DNA from: Pisolithus tinctorius
Lineage: Eukaryota > Basidiomycota > Agaricomycetes > Boletales > Pisolithaceae
NCBI GenBank assembly: GCA_024663395.1
Contig: JANFAH010000030.1
Span: forward strand, 742,554-806,553
Length of the DNA stretch: 64,000 nt
Direction: 5' to 3'
Both the position numbers and the translations under genes were made by a program. Shown here one piece after another: positions 1 through 10,045 of the stretch; the first letter of the stretch is position 1, and each line of letters starts with the position of its first letter. The notes under the pieces are model-generated. The model saw only the letters and a list, made by a program, of their open reading frames with translations, searched no databases and was not told the origin of the DNA.

Positions 1-505
1 CATCCCCCAATGCTGTCAAACATGCATGACCCCGAGGCACCAGGACCAACGAGCAACAAAGTATGGCCTGGACTAGATGATAATCAGTGTATCCAGAAAT
101 GATTCTCGCCCTCACCTGCATGGTCTGCACCATTATTTTTACCTGGAATGACATTCACTGTTGAGCCTTCTGTGTCCATGAGCAGTTCATCACTTCCCAC
201 TATGTTGACCTCAGCCCCAGCTGCATCCTCACCTGTAGGTAATGTTGTTGGAGCTTCACCTGCCTCCACTGCCATGTCTTGCAGATGCAAATGACAGAGT
301 ACACTTGAATCATGGTTTCCTCTGCATAGTTTCATCGGTCTGAAGGCTGATTCAGAAGAGTGTGTGTCTTTGTGGAACACATGATTCAGTCACTTGTAGT
401 GCTAAAAGTGGGTCATCCCACATGTACAATTCATCCTGAAACTGGGACTAACTGACATCAGCCAGTGGTCCCTAGGGGTGGGTAGGCTGAACTGTGAAGG
501 TGGGG
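1..505. other. Window start, no confident gene
   Basis: A minus-strand open frame of 98 codons (380 to 84) is present, but it has no recognisable motif. It lies downstream of the stop of the H3-tail gene and could be the start of another gene or chance. CpG is already scarce here: I see only four dinucleotides between 1 and 337. Confidence 0.3.
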
Positions 506-2141
506 TCAGCCTATGTCACAGGATGATGGATCAACTGCCCTGGAAGTGGGGTTGGCTGACACTTCCAACAGCCAGGATGATGTTTGCCCCTTTCCCTGTG
601 TCAGTTTGGTAGCCCCTTTGGACCTGCAGATAGTATAGGTTTGGGGAGGCTGAGATGTGCCCTGTGTGTCCTTCCCACAGCCAAGATTCTTGCACTCATA
701 GGAATAAGTCTGCCCTGAACAACCAGCTTCCCACTTCTGAATGCTATAACACTGAGGGCACTGGGCAGGCAATTGTTGTCCCCAAGGTCTGATGAACTTG
801 TCAGTCCAGATAAATTTCTCCACCACTACCTTCTCCTGCCACAACATCAAGATGATGTTGGAGTGCCTACCCAACATACCACAGTCATTCAGGGCATACC
901 TGACTGCACTTTGGACATGGAAGCCTTGAACAAGGGTGGAGTCAAGGATACTCATGAGGAAGGGAATGGTGGTGACTAGTTGAAGTCTCTCAGCATCAAA
1001 AAGCAACATGGACCTTGGCTTGGAACTGATATGGCATCAGCCATAACCACCAACATTGAAAGAAAACATACTGTTGTACAGCTGCTTTCAGTCCTTGGAA
1101 GCTCTCCTCCTTCCTTACAGTAGAACCACATACAAAGAAGATGAGGTCTCCACCCTTGACAATGTTGGAGAAGGGTAACAGAAGGCCTTGCAGAAACTGC
1201 AACTGGTCAGATGGGAGTGACAGTCAAACAATGGTGACTTACCTCAAAGACCTCTGTGGCTATTGGAACCTTATTCTCCATTCCAGAGAACAGATCCCCC
1301 CTGTCTTCATCAGTATGGGTAGTAAGGAAAATGACTACCTTAGCAAAGGTAGTCAGACTTGAAGCTAGCTCTGATGTTGCAGTGTCATAGGCAGCTCTGG
1401 ACTCCTCAGTGGCAAAGTTGAAGGGCAAATGTGAGAAGTGGAAGGTGTCTTGTGTGAAATATCCCTGCAACATGGTGTGAAGGATATGCAAAGGGGCATG
1501 GCCAAGCTCCAGAGACTCAAGGTGGAGGTGGATAATGGCAGTAGAGTTACCAGCCACTTCAGAGGTGGTGGCATGCTCAAACCCCCCAATGACCACAAGA
1601 GGGTGTGTCAGGACTGGCTTGCCTGACAAGTAGAAGCCCTGTACTTGGAGTTAGAAGTGATTGGGGTGGCAATATGCACTTATAAAATAGGGCTGAGGAC
1701 TTTCAAATCTTGTCATTTTCCAATGACAGGCAACACACCTGAAGTTCATCCAGAGTTTGAGTCAATGGAATTAATTCATAAAAGGGAGGTTAACACACCT
1801 GAAGGTCACAGGAAGCTGGGTGACCTCTTCAAGGCAATCCTCAGGTACCACAACACACTTGTTACACACTACCCTTCTGCAACCTGCCTGATCACAAGGC
1901 CACAATGTCCCTCCATCCCTGCACATCACACAGAACTGCATAGAATGTTAGAAAGATGGATGGAATATAACAAGAGACTTGCCAAGTTCTTCATCCTTCT
2001 TTTCTTGGCAACAGGGGCCTTCCTAGCATGGGCCTTGCTTGACTTGGCAGCTTGTTTTTCCCTAGCTTTCAGACCAGCAAGAGATACCCTGGGAGCTCTA
2101 CCTCCAGTGGTCTTCTTAGCTGTCTGCTTGGTCTTCACCAT
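506..2141 (-). CDS. Histone H3 tail-like / PHD-like zinc-finger protein, six exons, 468 aa
   Basis: My exon model is 2141-1983, 1935-1799, 1738-1680, 1643-1243, 1202-1072 and 1025-506. It sums to 1407 nt, keeps phase at every junction, and runs from ATG to TGA with no internal stop. Intron 1 uses a GC-AG pair (GCAAGT donor); the others are GT-AG. Residues 2-21 copy the histone H3 tail at 13 of 20 positions, keeping the equivalents of T3, K4, Q5, T6, A7, K9, T11, G12, G13, A15, P16, R17 and L20. A basic stretch follows to about residue 50. Residues 55-103 form a PHD-like finger with eight Cys (55, 58, 67, 72, 77, 80, 100, 103). The middle (about 130-370) is an unrecognised domain containing an HTDEDRGDLF stretch. 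Cys 385, 388, 407 and 412 form a zinc ribbon. From memory this resembles a multicopy Boletales family of unknown function. I infer a chromatin-interacting protein that mimics H3 for readers or modifiers of its tail. The whole gene contains no CpG. Confidence 0.8.
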
Positions 2142-2415
2142 CTTAGTCTAGTATGCCAACATTAGTGAGTGGCAGCAACATGTGACACAGAAGGGAACAG
2201 TAGCATACCTTATTATCTTTACAAGACACAAAAGGGGTCACATGTTTACCCATACTTTGGATGTATCTCCCTCAGTCAGATACATTGTGACCCTGAATTA
2301 GAATCAGGTTCAGGTTCAAGACTGGAACATTACATAGTACTATTTACAGAGTGGTCAGTTGGCACTGGGCCAATTTCTGGTTTCATTAAATGGTTACATG
2401 TAGTAAATGATCTGG
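2142..2415. promoter_or_regulatory. Upstream region of the H3-tail gene up to the palindrome
   Basis: This 274-bp interval between the H3-tail start codon and the palindrome edge is the only space for a native promoter. I see no clear TATA box. A plus-strand open frame (2169-2441) crosses into the palindrome, has no known motif and is probably not a gene. Confidence 0.35.
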
Positions 2416-2416
2416 T
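2408..2416 (+). repeat. 9-bp direct repeat at left edge of palindrome (candidate TSD)
   Basis: TGATCTGGT at 2408-2416 recurs at 5936-5944, one copy at each edge of the palindrome. Each copy overlaps the symmetric arms by 1-3 bases. An 8-9 bp duplication would fit hAT- or MULE-type insertion. The overlap means the exact element ends are uncertain. Confidence 0.55.
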
Positions 2417-4108
2417 CACTTCAGGTAACCATTTTTCATAAGCATTTAGGCTGAATAGTTCCTCCAAACCATCCAGCCTAATAGCCTCCCAGACCAAGGT
2501 CTGCCCAGGGAAATCTGGTCATGTCCCAGGGCTATGCAGATTTTTAGGCCCTGGGACAGATGGGATTTCCCACATAGCCATCCATTCAAATGCAATTATT
2601 TGGGATGTCCCAACACTGCCTTGGGTGGCAGGGGTCCCTACTCCTGAAACAGCAGCTTATATTAGCATTGAAATAGCTGCAGAAATCCTAGCCCCCTTGC
2701 TCCTCTGACAGGTTTAATCCACAAAGTATCCTTTGACCTATACATCCCCTCCCATCCCACCATGCATAGTAGTATACAATAGTACTTTTCATGTACATCT
2801 TTGCAATGTTGATTCTGCTGTATTGGGACATCTCACTAGTTGCCAGGGGGATGACCCACCTGGGCCTCCACATTTGCCATGAAAATTGCAATAATAAATT
2901 CAATCAATCTGTGTCTGTACCTCAAGCAATTTGTACTGTATGAAGGAAGAAGAAGTAAATGGTTTTTGAACACTTGTGTGACAAGCCAATATCTCAAAGT
3001 CCCCCCCATCTGGCAAGTAGTGGGATGTCCCACAACAGCCTCTAAGGCTACATTGGGACACCCCTCCCCCCTCTCTGGCAAGCAGTGGGATGTCCCATGA
3101 CAGCCTCTAAAGCTACATTGGGACATCCCTCCCCCCCATCTGGCAAGTAGTGGGATGTCCCACAATAGCCTCTAAGGCTACATTGGGACATCCCTCCCCC
3201 CCCTCTGGCAAGCAGTGGGATGTCCCATGACAGCCTCTAAAGCTACATTGGGACATCCCTCCCCCCCCTCTGGCAAGTAGTGGGATGTCCCATGACAGCC
3301 TCTAAGGCTACATTGGGACATCCCTGGTCATGTGCCCAGTTGGTCTGAATGTGGCACTACCCTGATCACATGATGTGAAGTCATGTGACTGTCACTGCCC
3401 ACAGTCCCGTGACCTGACATCATGTGACAGAGAGTCATGGAGCAAGATGGTTGTTCAGTCATGTGATTTGGGGTCAGGTGATCAGTTACTTTGGGTGATC
3501 GGAGATGTTTGTCATGTGATCTTATTAGTCATGTGTAGGCACAAATCCCATGTCACATGACTGAGGTTACCACATGTTTGACACTGTGAACCTGGCATGT
3601 GACTAAACCACCCCTGAATGCATGCTGTTCCAGATTGTGGCTGTGCAACAACATGAATCATGTTACTACTCATTCATTCCTTGATGGAATGGTCTGTATT
3701 TCGGTAGGTGGACCAGTCTACATAGTGTCTACATCATGTCCAAAGGTCAACCAATCAAAATCTCTGGATTCTGGGATATACAAGGATTGAAAAAAGCCAG
3801 AAAACATCACACCATGCATCCCTCACTGGGTGCATTGCATATTTAATAGCTCAACTGGATTCCCCATGGATACATCCATCTATTTGCAAGATTTCAGGGC
3901 AGTCCATTGGGAATTGAGTGAATAGGAAGCCAATTACACATCCCAGATGTGTGGGAAAACCCCAAAAAGCGCAAATAAAATAGTGGAGATTGCCAAAACA
4001 TATCAAAAACATTTCATTGCTCACTCCCCAGTGGGACTATGACTACCAGAATTGAGGTGTGACATGGTGGGGCATGCCCCATGAGATTGGAACCATGTGC
4101 CTTGCAGT
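2416..4108 (+). repeat. Left arm of palindrome
   Basis: Runs from the outer tcacttcaggtaacc to cttgcagt at 4101-4108. In order it contains isolated GGGATGTCCC-type palindromes, a five-copy tandem array (3001-3326), a cluster of CATGTG/CACATG motifs (3336-3610), and a stretch without obvious structure. Confidence 0.85.
3001..3326 (+). repeat. Five tandem copies of a ~62-bp unit with internal dyad
   Basis: Each unit reads tctggcaagYagtgggatgt, then cagcctctaa, then gctacattgggacatccct, followed by a C-run. GGGATGTCCC and GGGACATCCC within a unit are reverse complements, so each copy can form a hairpin. Units alternate between two subtypes (aagtag/aagcag), suggesting a two-unit higher-order repeat. 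Confidence 0.85.
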
Positions 4109-4245
4109 AGGACCATCTCAAAGCCTCAGAAATGCAGATGGGCACATCTGAACACCAAGTCTAGTAGTGATTTATAGCTTTGTGATGAGCCTTACAAAGT
4201 GTACTATTGGACCATGTTGCATTTCTGTCACTTTGAGGGGATGCA

Positions 4246-5938
4246 ACTGCAAGGCACATGGTGCCAATCTCATGGGGCATGCCCCACCATGTCACACCTC
4301 AATTCTGGTAGTCATAGTCCCACTGGGGAGTGAGCAATGAAATGTTTTTGATATGTTTTGGCAATCTCCACTATTTTATTTGCGCTTTTTGGGGTTTTCC
4401 CACACATCTGGGATGTGTAATTGGCTTCCTATTCACTCAATTCCCAATGGACTGCCCTGAAATCTTGCAAATAGATGGATGTATCCATGGGGAATCCAGT
4501 TGAGCTATTAAATATGCAATGCACCCAGTGAGGGATGCATGGTGTGATGTTTTCTGGCTTTTTTCAATCCTTGTATATCCCAGAATCCAGAGATTTTGAT
4601 TGGTTGACCTTTGGACATGATGTAGACACTATGTAGACTGGTCCACCTACCGAAATACAGACCATTCCATCAAGGAATGAATGAGTAGTAACATGATTCA
4701 TGTTGTTGCACAGCCACAATCTGGAACAGCATGCATTCAGGGGTGGTTTAGTCACATGCCAGGTTCACAGTGTCAAACATGTGGTAACCTCAGTCATGTG
4801 ACATGGGATTTGTGCCTACACATGACTAATAAGATCACATGACAAACATCTCCGATCACCCAAAGTAACTGATCACCTGACCCCAAATCACATGACTGAA
4901 CAACCATCTTGCTCCATGACTCTCTGTCACATGATGTCAGGTCACGGGACTGTGGGCAGTGACAGTCACATGACTTCACATCATGTGATCAGGGTAGTGC
5001 CACATTCAGACCAACTGGGCACATGACCAGGGATGTCCCAATGTAGCCTTAGAGGCTGTCATGGGACATCCCACTACTTGCCAGAGGGGGGGGAGGGATG
5101 TCCCAATGTAGCTTTAGAGGCTGTCATGGGACATCCCACTGCTTGCCAGAGGGGGGGGAGGGATGTCCCAATGTAGCCTTAGAGGCTATTGTGGGACATC
5201 CCACTACTTGCCAGATGGGGGGGAGGGATGTCCCAATGTAGCTTTAGAGGCTGTCATGGGACATCCCACTGCTTGCCAGAGAGGGGGGAGGGGTGTCCCA
5301 ATGTAGCCTTAGAGGCTGTTGTGGGACATCCCACTACTTGCCAGATGGGGGGGACTTTGAGATATTGGCTTGTCACACAAGTGTTCAAAAACCATTTACT
5401 TCTTCTTCCTTCATACAGTACAAATTGCTTGAGGTACAGACACAGATTGATTGAATTTATTATTGCAATTTTCATGGCAAATGTGGAGGCCCAGGTGGGT
5501 CATCCCCCTGGCAACTAGTGAGATGTCCCAATACAGCAGAATCAACATTGCAAAGATGTACATGAAAAGTACTATTGTATACTACTATGCATGGTGGGAT
5601 GGGAGGGGATGTATAGGTCAAAGGATACTTTGTGGATTAAACCTGTCAGAGGAGCAAGGGGGCTAGGATTTCTGCAGCTATTTCAATGCTAATATAAGCT
5701 GCTGTTTCAGGAGTAGGGACCCCTGCCACCCAAGGCAGTGTTGGGACATCCCAAATAATTGCATTTGAATGGATGGCTATGTGGGAAATCCCATCTGTCC
5801 CAGGGCCTAAAAATCTGCATAGCCCTGGGACATGACCAGATTTCCCTGGGCAGACCTTGGTCTGGGAGGCTATTAGGCTGGATGGTTTGGAGGAACTATT
5901 CAGCCTAAATGCTTATGAAAAATGGTTACCTGAAGTGA
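4246..5938 (-). repeat. Right arm of palindrome
   Basis: Reverse complement of 2416-4108 at near-identity, including the tandem array mirrored at about 5028-5353 and the CATGTG cluster mirrored at about 4744-5018. Confidence 0.85.
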
Positions 5939-5944
5939 TCTGGT

Positions 5945-7090
5945 AGTGCTACTACAATACATTTTCTGTGAAGTCCCAAGAGTACCCACCACTACTGCTC
6001 AGCCAATGGCATGAGTGAGTGCTTGCTTGGCTTGACACTGCAATTACAAGAATGTCATATGAAAATTTAGTATTTAGTATATAGAAGCTGAATATGGTGA
6101 CAGTGGAGTCACATGACCTCGCTATTCACTATGTATGGTATGATGAGTGGTAGTATTGACTCAGAGGCATTTGCCAGCACTCACAGCAACCAAACACATG
6201 CTGAGGCTGGCAACATGACATCCATAGAAACCAAACTTTGACAGCGACCTTGCTAGTTGGACTGGTGCCAAAGAATGGCACATAAGACTTGAGTATATAA
6301 ATCCCCCCTGTAAAGTACCAGTTTACCCTCAGGGTGACCAGGCTTCAAGACTGGGTGACAGGGGCTAAGTCTGAGTGGCCAGAGTCAAGGCTGGGAGACA
6401 GGGGCCAAGTCCAGTTGCACTGGAGTTAAGGCCAGAGGTCAGGGGTTAAGTCCAGAGGACCAGACTTAAGGCTGGGAGCACAGGAACAAGACCAGTAGCA
6501 TGGGAAACTGACTGGTCTTGGGGTGCACACAAGGGGGAAGCTGGTCCAGGGTTGGATCTACCTCAGTCTCAGCTTATGTGCTGTACCCTTATGCAAGCTG
6601 GGGAGAGGTCCAGGACAGGCACCAGGAATAGCTTAAGGCTCGGCCTTAGCTATAGAGTTGACTCGAGGGGTAGTACAGAGTTGAGGGTAATACCAAGCTG
6701 AGGGTAAGACTTAGTTGATATTCTGACTGAGGGTGCTACAAAGTATGTACAGGGGTTAAATACATGAGGCCAGTCCAGAGTAAAGAACATGAATCCAGAC
6801 TTGTGAATAAGCTATTAGCAAGATGATTAGCAACAGTGAGGATAGCCACAGAGGCTGTGCAGAGACTAATAGCTAAAGTCCAGGTGACCAGCATACCAGA
6901 GTCAGACACAGGTTTCATAGAGTAAGCAAAAGTCAGACAAGAGGACTAGACTAAATATAGTGCAAACATGGGAAAACAGACTGGAGTTATGTCCAGGTGA
7001 CCTGGACATAGACCTGGGAGGACTGGGGTGGAGCAGCACAAGGCCAGTGTCACACACCAAAGGTGTTGTGGACATGGTTACAGCTGACTC
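5945..7090. other. CpG-poor intergenic DNA with TATA motif and degenerate repeats
   Basis: No gene is seen. TATATAAA at 6294-6301 is followed by a C-run, as in the LTR-like block near 8350. From about 6310 to 6960 there are imperfect repeats of the words aggctgggagacaggggc, taagtccag and gaccagact at roughly 35-45 bp spacing. The region could be a decayed LTR with a tandemly expanded leader; I cannot delimit it. Confidence 0.4.
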
Positions 7091-7432
7091 TGCCTAACTC
7101 GTTGACGAGTTGCACACAATGCCCAAGCATGCAGATGAAGACTAAAACTGTTGGACGTGAACAGTCATCCTTCGCACAAGAACGAGTCGTCAGTGCTAAA
7201 GAGAAAAGAGGAAGCAAGTTAAGCGCTCATTAAAGGTTCTTAGCGCCCGTGTATGGCATTCCAGTTTTCGTCATATCTCCACCATTTCCAAAGATATTGA
7301 CTCTGTTCCCATGCTCGCTTAAAGTCCTCAGCCCCACAATTCTTCCTTCCAAATTTGGAGAGGATCCTCACACCCTGCATGTTTCTACAGCACTCCATCC
7401 ATCAGATGCTCATTTCGCTAAGTCCATCAATC

Positions 7433-7912
7433 ATGGCCACCTCTTCATCGGTCACCTCACTTGTCTCATTTGCCAGAGACAATGGCTATGTATATCTGCC
7501 AGGCGTTCCCACCAGCTTCCGTCCTGAAGCCCCCTGGTTCATTCCATCATTGTCAGCCCCATCTTGTCCCATGCAGCTTGGTCAGCATGTTCTCCTTGTC
7601 AGTATGACTTCCAGAAGGACGTTCTTTGGTCGCCTCAGGTCTGTCACTTGGTTAGAGAGGTCTTATGTGGTCATTTCAGTCTCCCCAGTTGATGAAGCAT
7701 ATGGATCATTCCTCCCTGCTCCCTGCACTGTCTTTATTCCAGTCTCGTCTGTCATTCTTCCCACATTGCAACAGCTGCAGTATAATCTACTGTCCTCCAG
7801 CCTCCCTGATCGCATTCATGATGAGTATGACATGCATCTTGCCTTCTTACTGCAAGATCCAGCAGAAGACGTCCCCCCTTCTCCTCCTCCTCCATCAGAA
7901 CCCCATCCATGA
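7433..7912 (+). CDS. Hypothetical ORF, 159 aa
   Basis: Starts at the ATG at 7433 and stops after a proline/serine-rich tail. No signal peptide, zinc ligands or known domain are evident. A second open frame overlaps its 3' part in another phase. It lies just beyond the CpG-poor block and upstream of LTR-like DNA, so it may belong to a transposable element. Coding status is uncertain. Confidence 0.3.
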   Translation: MATSSSVTSLVSFARDNGYVYLPGVPTSFRPEAPWFIPSLSAPSCPMQLGQHVLLVSMTSRRTFFGRLRSVTWLERSYVVISVSPVDEAYGSFLPAPCTVFIPVSSVILPTLQQLQYNLLSSSLPDRIHDEYDMHLAFLLQDPAEDVPPSPPPPSEPHP

Positions 7913-8137
7913 AGTTTTTGTTAACTTCGCTGAGAGGATGAAAGGGTGGGAGATGCGATCACATATGATCTCATTGCCCCACAGACCCCCAACGCCCTAG
8001 CCCCCTTTGACACCTGACTCATGCCCTTCAATTCTGGAATTAATACTTCCCTATCTGGAAACACCATCCATCTGTCATGCCGTCTTTGGATCTAGAGATG
8101 TCTCTGCCGAGATCTAACTTGCATTGCCACCCCCTAA

Positions 8138-8750
8138 TGTGATATCAGTGCGCTTACTCAGTTTCTGATTCTATGTGACTCATTTTGTGATATTTTGACT
8201 ATCCCTGACTCATTCATTGCCAATACTTACCAATCCTCTTTGCTTGCTTACTTATCATTTCTCGCTTACTCACCATGATTACTCAGTCCTTACTCATTAC
8301 TTACCAAGTGTTTGTGCCTTGTTTGTCACAGGCTGTGCTCCCCCCACAGTATATAAACCCCCATGTACTTAGCTACAAGAGAGCAATCAGAAGCAATCAG
8401 AAGTCACTCAGCAGTCAGTTCAGTGCCTATCTCATTGTCAACAGTTGAGGCTCATTCGGAAGAGTCTATCTGTCATCATTCATATCATTGGTAGTTGAGG
8501 CTCCATCAAGGGTCTATCTACCTCTATTCATCATCAGCAGTATCATCAGTGCTTAGTCAGCAACCTCTTGTTTAGTCATCCATCCACTCCTGTGTAACTC
8601 GTCATTGACTTGTGCCAGGAGCACGTCCTATCGAAATCCATTACTCCCAAGTCCTTTCGGCTGAACACCCCTGCTCTGTTCAGCACCCCCTTCTCAATCA
8701 GCATTCATTCATCCTCTCCTGCATAACTCATCGATGACTTGTGCCACACA
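8138..8750 (+). mobile_element. Candidate solo LTR or LTR fragment
   Basis: The block opens with TGTGATATC and closes with GTGCCACA, so it has TG..CA ends. It contains TATATAAACCCCC (TATATAAA at 8350-8357) followed by a C/T-rich, ATG-poor leader with repeats of gttgaggctc and of aactcRtc.atgacttgtgcc. This is the build of a fungal Ty3-type LTR. No second copy or target duplication is visible, so limits and identity are tentative. Confidence 0.35.
8350..8357 (+). promoter_or_regulatory. TATA box-like TATATAAA
   Basis: Followed by a C-run and then an ATG about 9 bases on, in a context typical of retrotransposon LTR promoters. No downstream gag gene is recognisable. Confidence 0.4.
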
Positions 8751-8764
8751 AGGTGCAAATTCCA

Positions 8765-9255
8765 ATAATGTTTACCATATTTCATGACATTATAGTAAAC
8801 ATTAGTTTGAATAACCTCAAAATAATGTGTTTGACATAATGACAGAAATATCTTAAATCAAATCTGTGTAATGTTCACATCTTGTGTTGTGCAATATGCT
8901 TATGGAATCAAAGTTTTCAATCAAAATATCTCTTGCATATGTGTCATTATTGGTTTAATATAATTACATAATTATGGGAGCAACATTATTTGAAAACTAG
9001 CCTTGCAATATTTGAATGGCAATTAGTCATATTGTTCAAATAATGTTTCCTGTATGTCATCACCACATATTGGAATTGGCGTCTTGGATAATGCTTGCAT
9101 TATGTGCTATGAAATATACAGGAGTTTTTTAAAACCAAATCAGTCATATTGTTCAAATAATGTTTTCCTGTACTTCATACCACAATATCATAATTTGCAT
9201 CTCATATAATGTTCATATCATAAGAGGTGAAATATACAAGAGTTATTTCTGACAA
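8765..9255. repeat. AT-rich degenerate repeat block
   Basis: The phrase catattgttcaaataatgtt occurs near 9030 and 9147, each followed by cctgta and a cca-rich segment. The phrases gaaatatacaRgagtt and ataatgttYacat also recur. The period is about 115-120 bp with heavy divergence. No open frame of note. Confidence 0.5.
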
Positions 9256-9382
9256 CACATCTTGCTCCCACATAAGTCGACAGCCCATTCCAAATGGGCC
9301 AGCAATGTTGTACAGTGTCACTACACAGAGGTGTTAGCAACAACCCCACCAGGTAGTGCTGTGCGAAGTGGACAGCAGCCAG

Positions 9383-10045
9383 ATGGATGAGCCTGAAGAT
9401 GCAAACCCAGAAGTATCAAATGGCCATATAGACAAGCCCAACACTATAGGCACATGCGGTCAACCCATTGTTGACATGACAGAAGGCGATCTACTTCTAT
9501 CCGAACCCAACATCGATCTCGAAATCAATTCTACTAATCTAGAAGATGTTCGCATCATCAAAACTACACTTCAAATGCTTATCAGAAACGATCAGCACAT
9601 CCAAACGTGCAGTGGTCTGATCGCCAACATACCTGACCCTCCATACACCCATGTTACATGCTCAAATTCGTCCACTCAACATCCTGACCAAGTATTTGGT
9701 ACTACAAGCACAGAAAAGAAGTTAGCACAAGGGCGAACATTCGACAACAGAGAAATCGCCTTACCATGTCCTCGCGAAGTGCAAGTGACTCCTTCAAATC
9801 AGGGCACGCTCACTGACAAGCAAAGGTGGCTCAAGCCACTGCAAGAGGGCAAGCGAGATCGTGCGCAAGCGACACAACACGAGATCTGCAACAGTCAGTA
9901 CACATGGAAAGTCCCATCTGATGGGACTGGGAGCCTGGGTGAGCACAGAGGGGATACCCCTCACTGGGAGGATGGTGGGGACACTGGGAGCGTGTTGACG
10001 AAGCTGAAGATAAGAACGATCAGCACTCAAATGGCCGAGATATGA
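9383..10045 (+). CDS. Hypothetical ORF, ~220 aa
   Basis: First in-frame ATG is at 9383. The frame is acidic and Ser/Thr-rich early, then Gln/Arg-rich, with no recognised domain. Base composition and CpG content switch to genome-like values here. Two plus-strand frames follow (10061-10651 and 10180-10590), so this may be the first exon of a longer unrecognised gene. Confidence 0.3.
   Translation: MDEPEDANPEVSNGHIDKPNTIGTCGQPIVDMTEGDLLLSEPNIDLEINSTNLEDVRIIKTTLQMLIRNDQHIQTCSGLIANIPDPPYTHVTCSNSSTQHPDQVFGTTSTEKKLAQGRTFDNREIALPCPREVQVTPSNQGTLTDKQRWLKPLQEGKRDRAQATQHEICNSQYTWKVPSDGTGSLGEHRGDTPHWEDGGDTGSVLTKLKIRTISTQMAEI

Larger units (their letters stand above)
338..3407. other. CpG-free tract of 3.07 kb
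   Basis: I read every line from 338 to 3407 and found no CG dinucleotide, although G and C together are roughly 45% of the bases. The flanking CpGs are at 336-337 and 3408-3409. TG and CA are plentiful. CpG stays rare to about 7.09 kb, then rises sharply near the palindromic aactcgttgacgagtt at about 7097. The tract covers the intact H3-tail gene and the outer part of the palindrome's left arm. Confidence 0.9.
2416..5938. mobile_element. 3.5-kb foldback element: two 1.69-kb inverted arms around a 137-bp spacer
   Basis: Every base in 2416-4108 pairs with the complementary base at position 8354 minus its coordinate (4246-5938), with very few differences (for example an A/C difference near 4091). 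The spacer is 4109-4245. The spacer edges are themselves weakly inverted, as if two diverged copies had been homogenised outward. No transposase is visible: small mirrored open frames in both arms lack domains. Long arms plus an 8-9 bp flanking repeat suggest a foldback or MULE-like non-autonomous element. Confidence 0.85.

Noticed and set aside
1926..2141. A true histone H3 gene
   Set aside because: Only the N-terminal tail is present; the histone fold is replaced by a PHD-like finger.
3001..3326. Repeat array resembling a CRISPR
   Set aside because: Units are directly tandem with no unique spacers, and the context is eukaryotic.
2688..5666. Mirrored open frames in the palindrome arms (61 to 109 codons)
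   Set aside because: They overlap tandem hairpin repeats, have no domains, and appear in both arms only because the arms are inverted copies.
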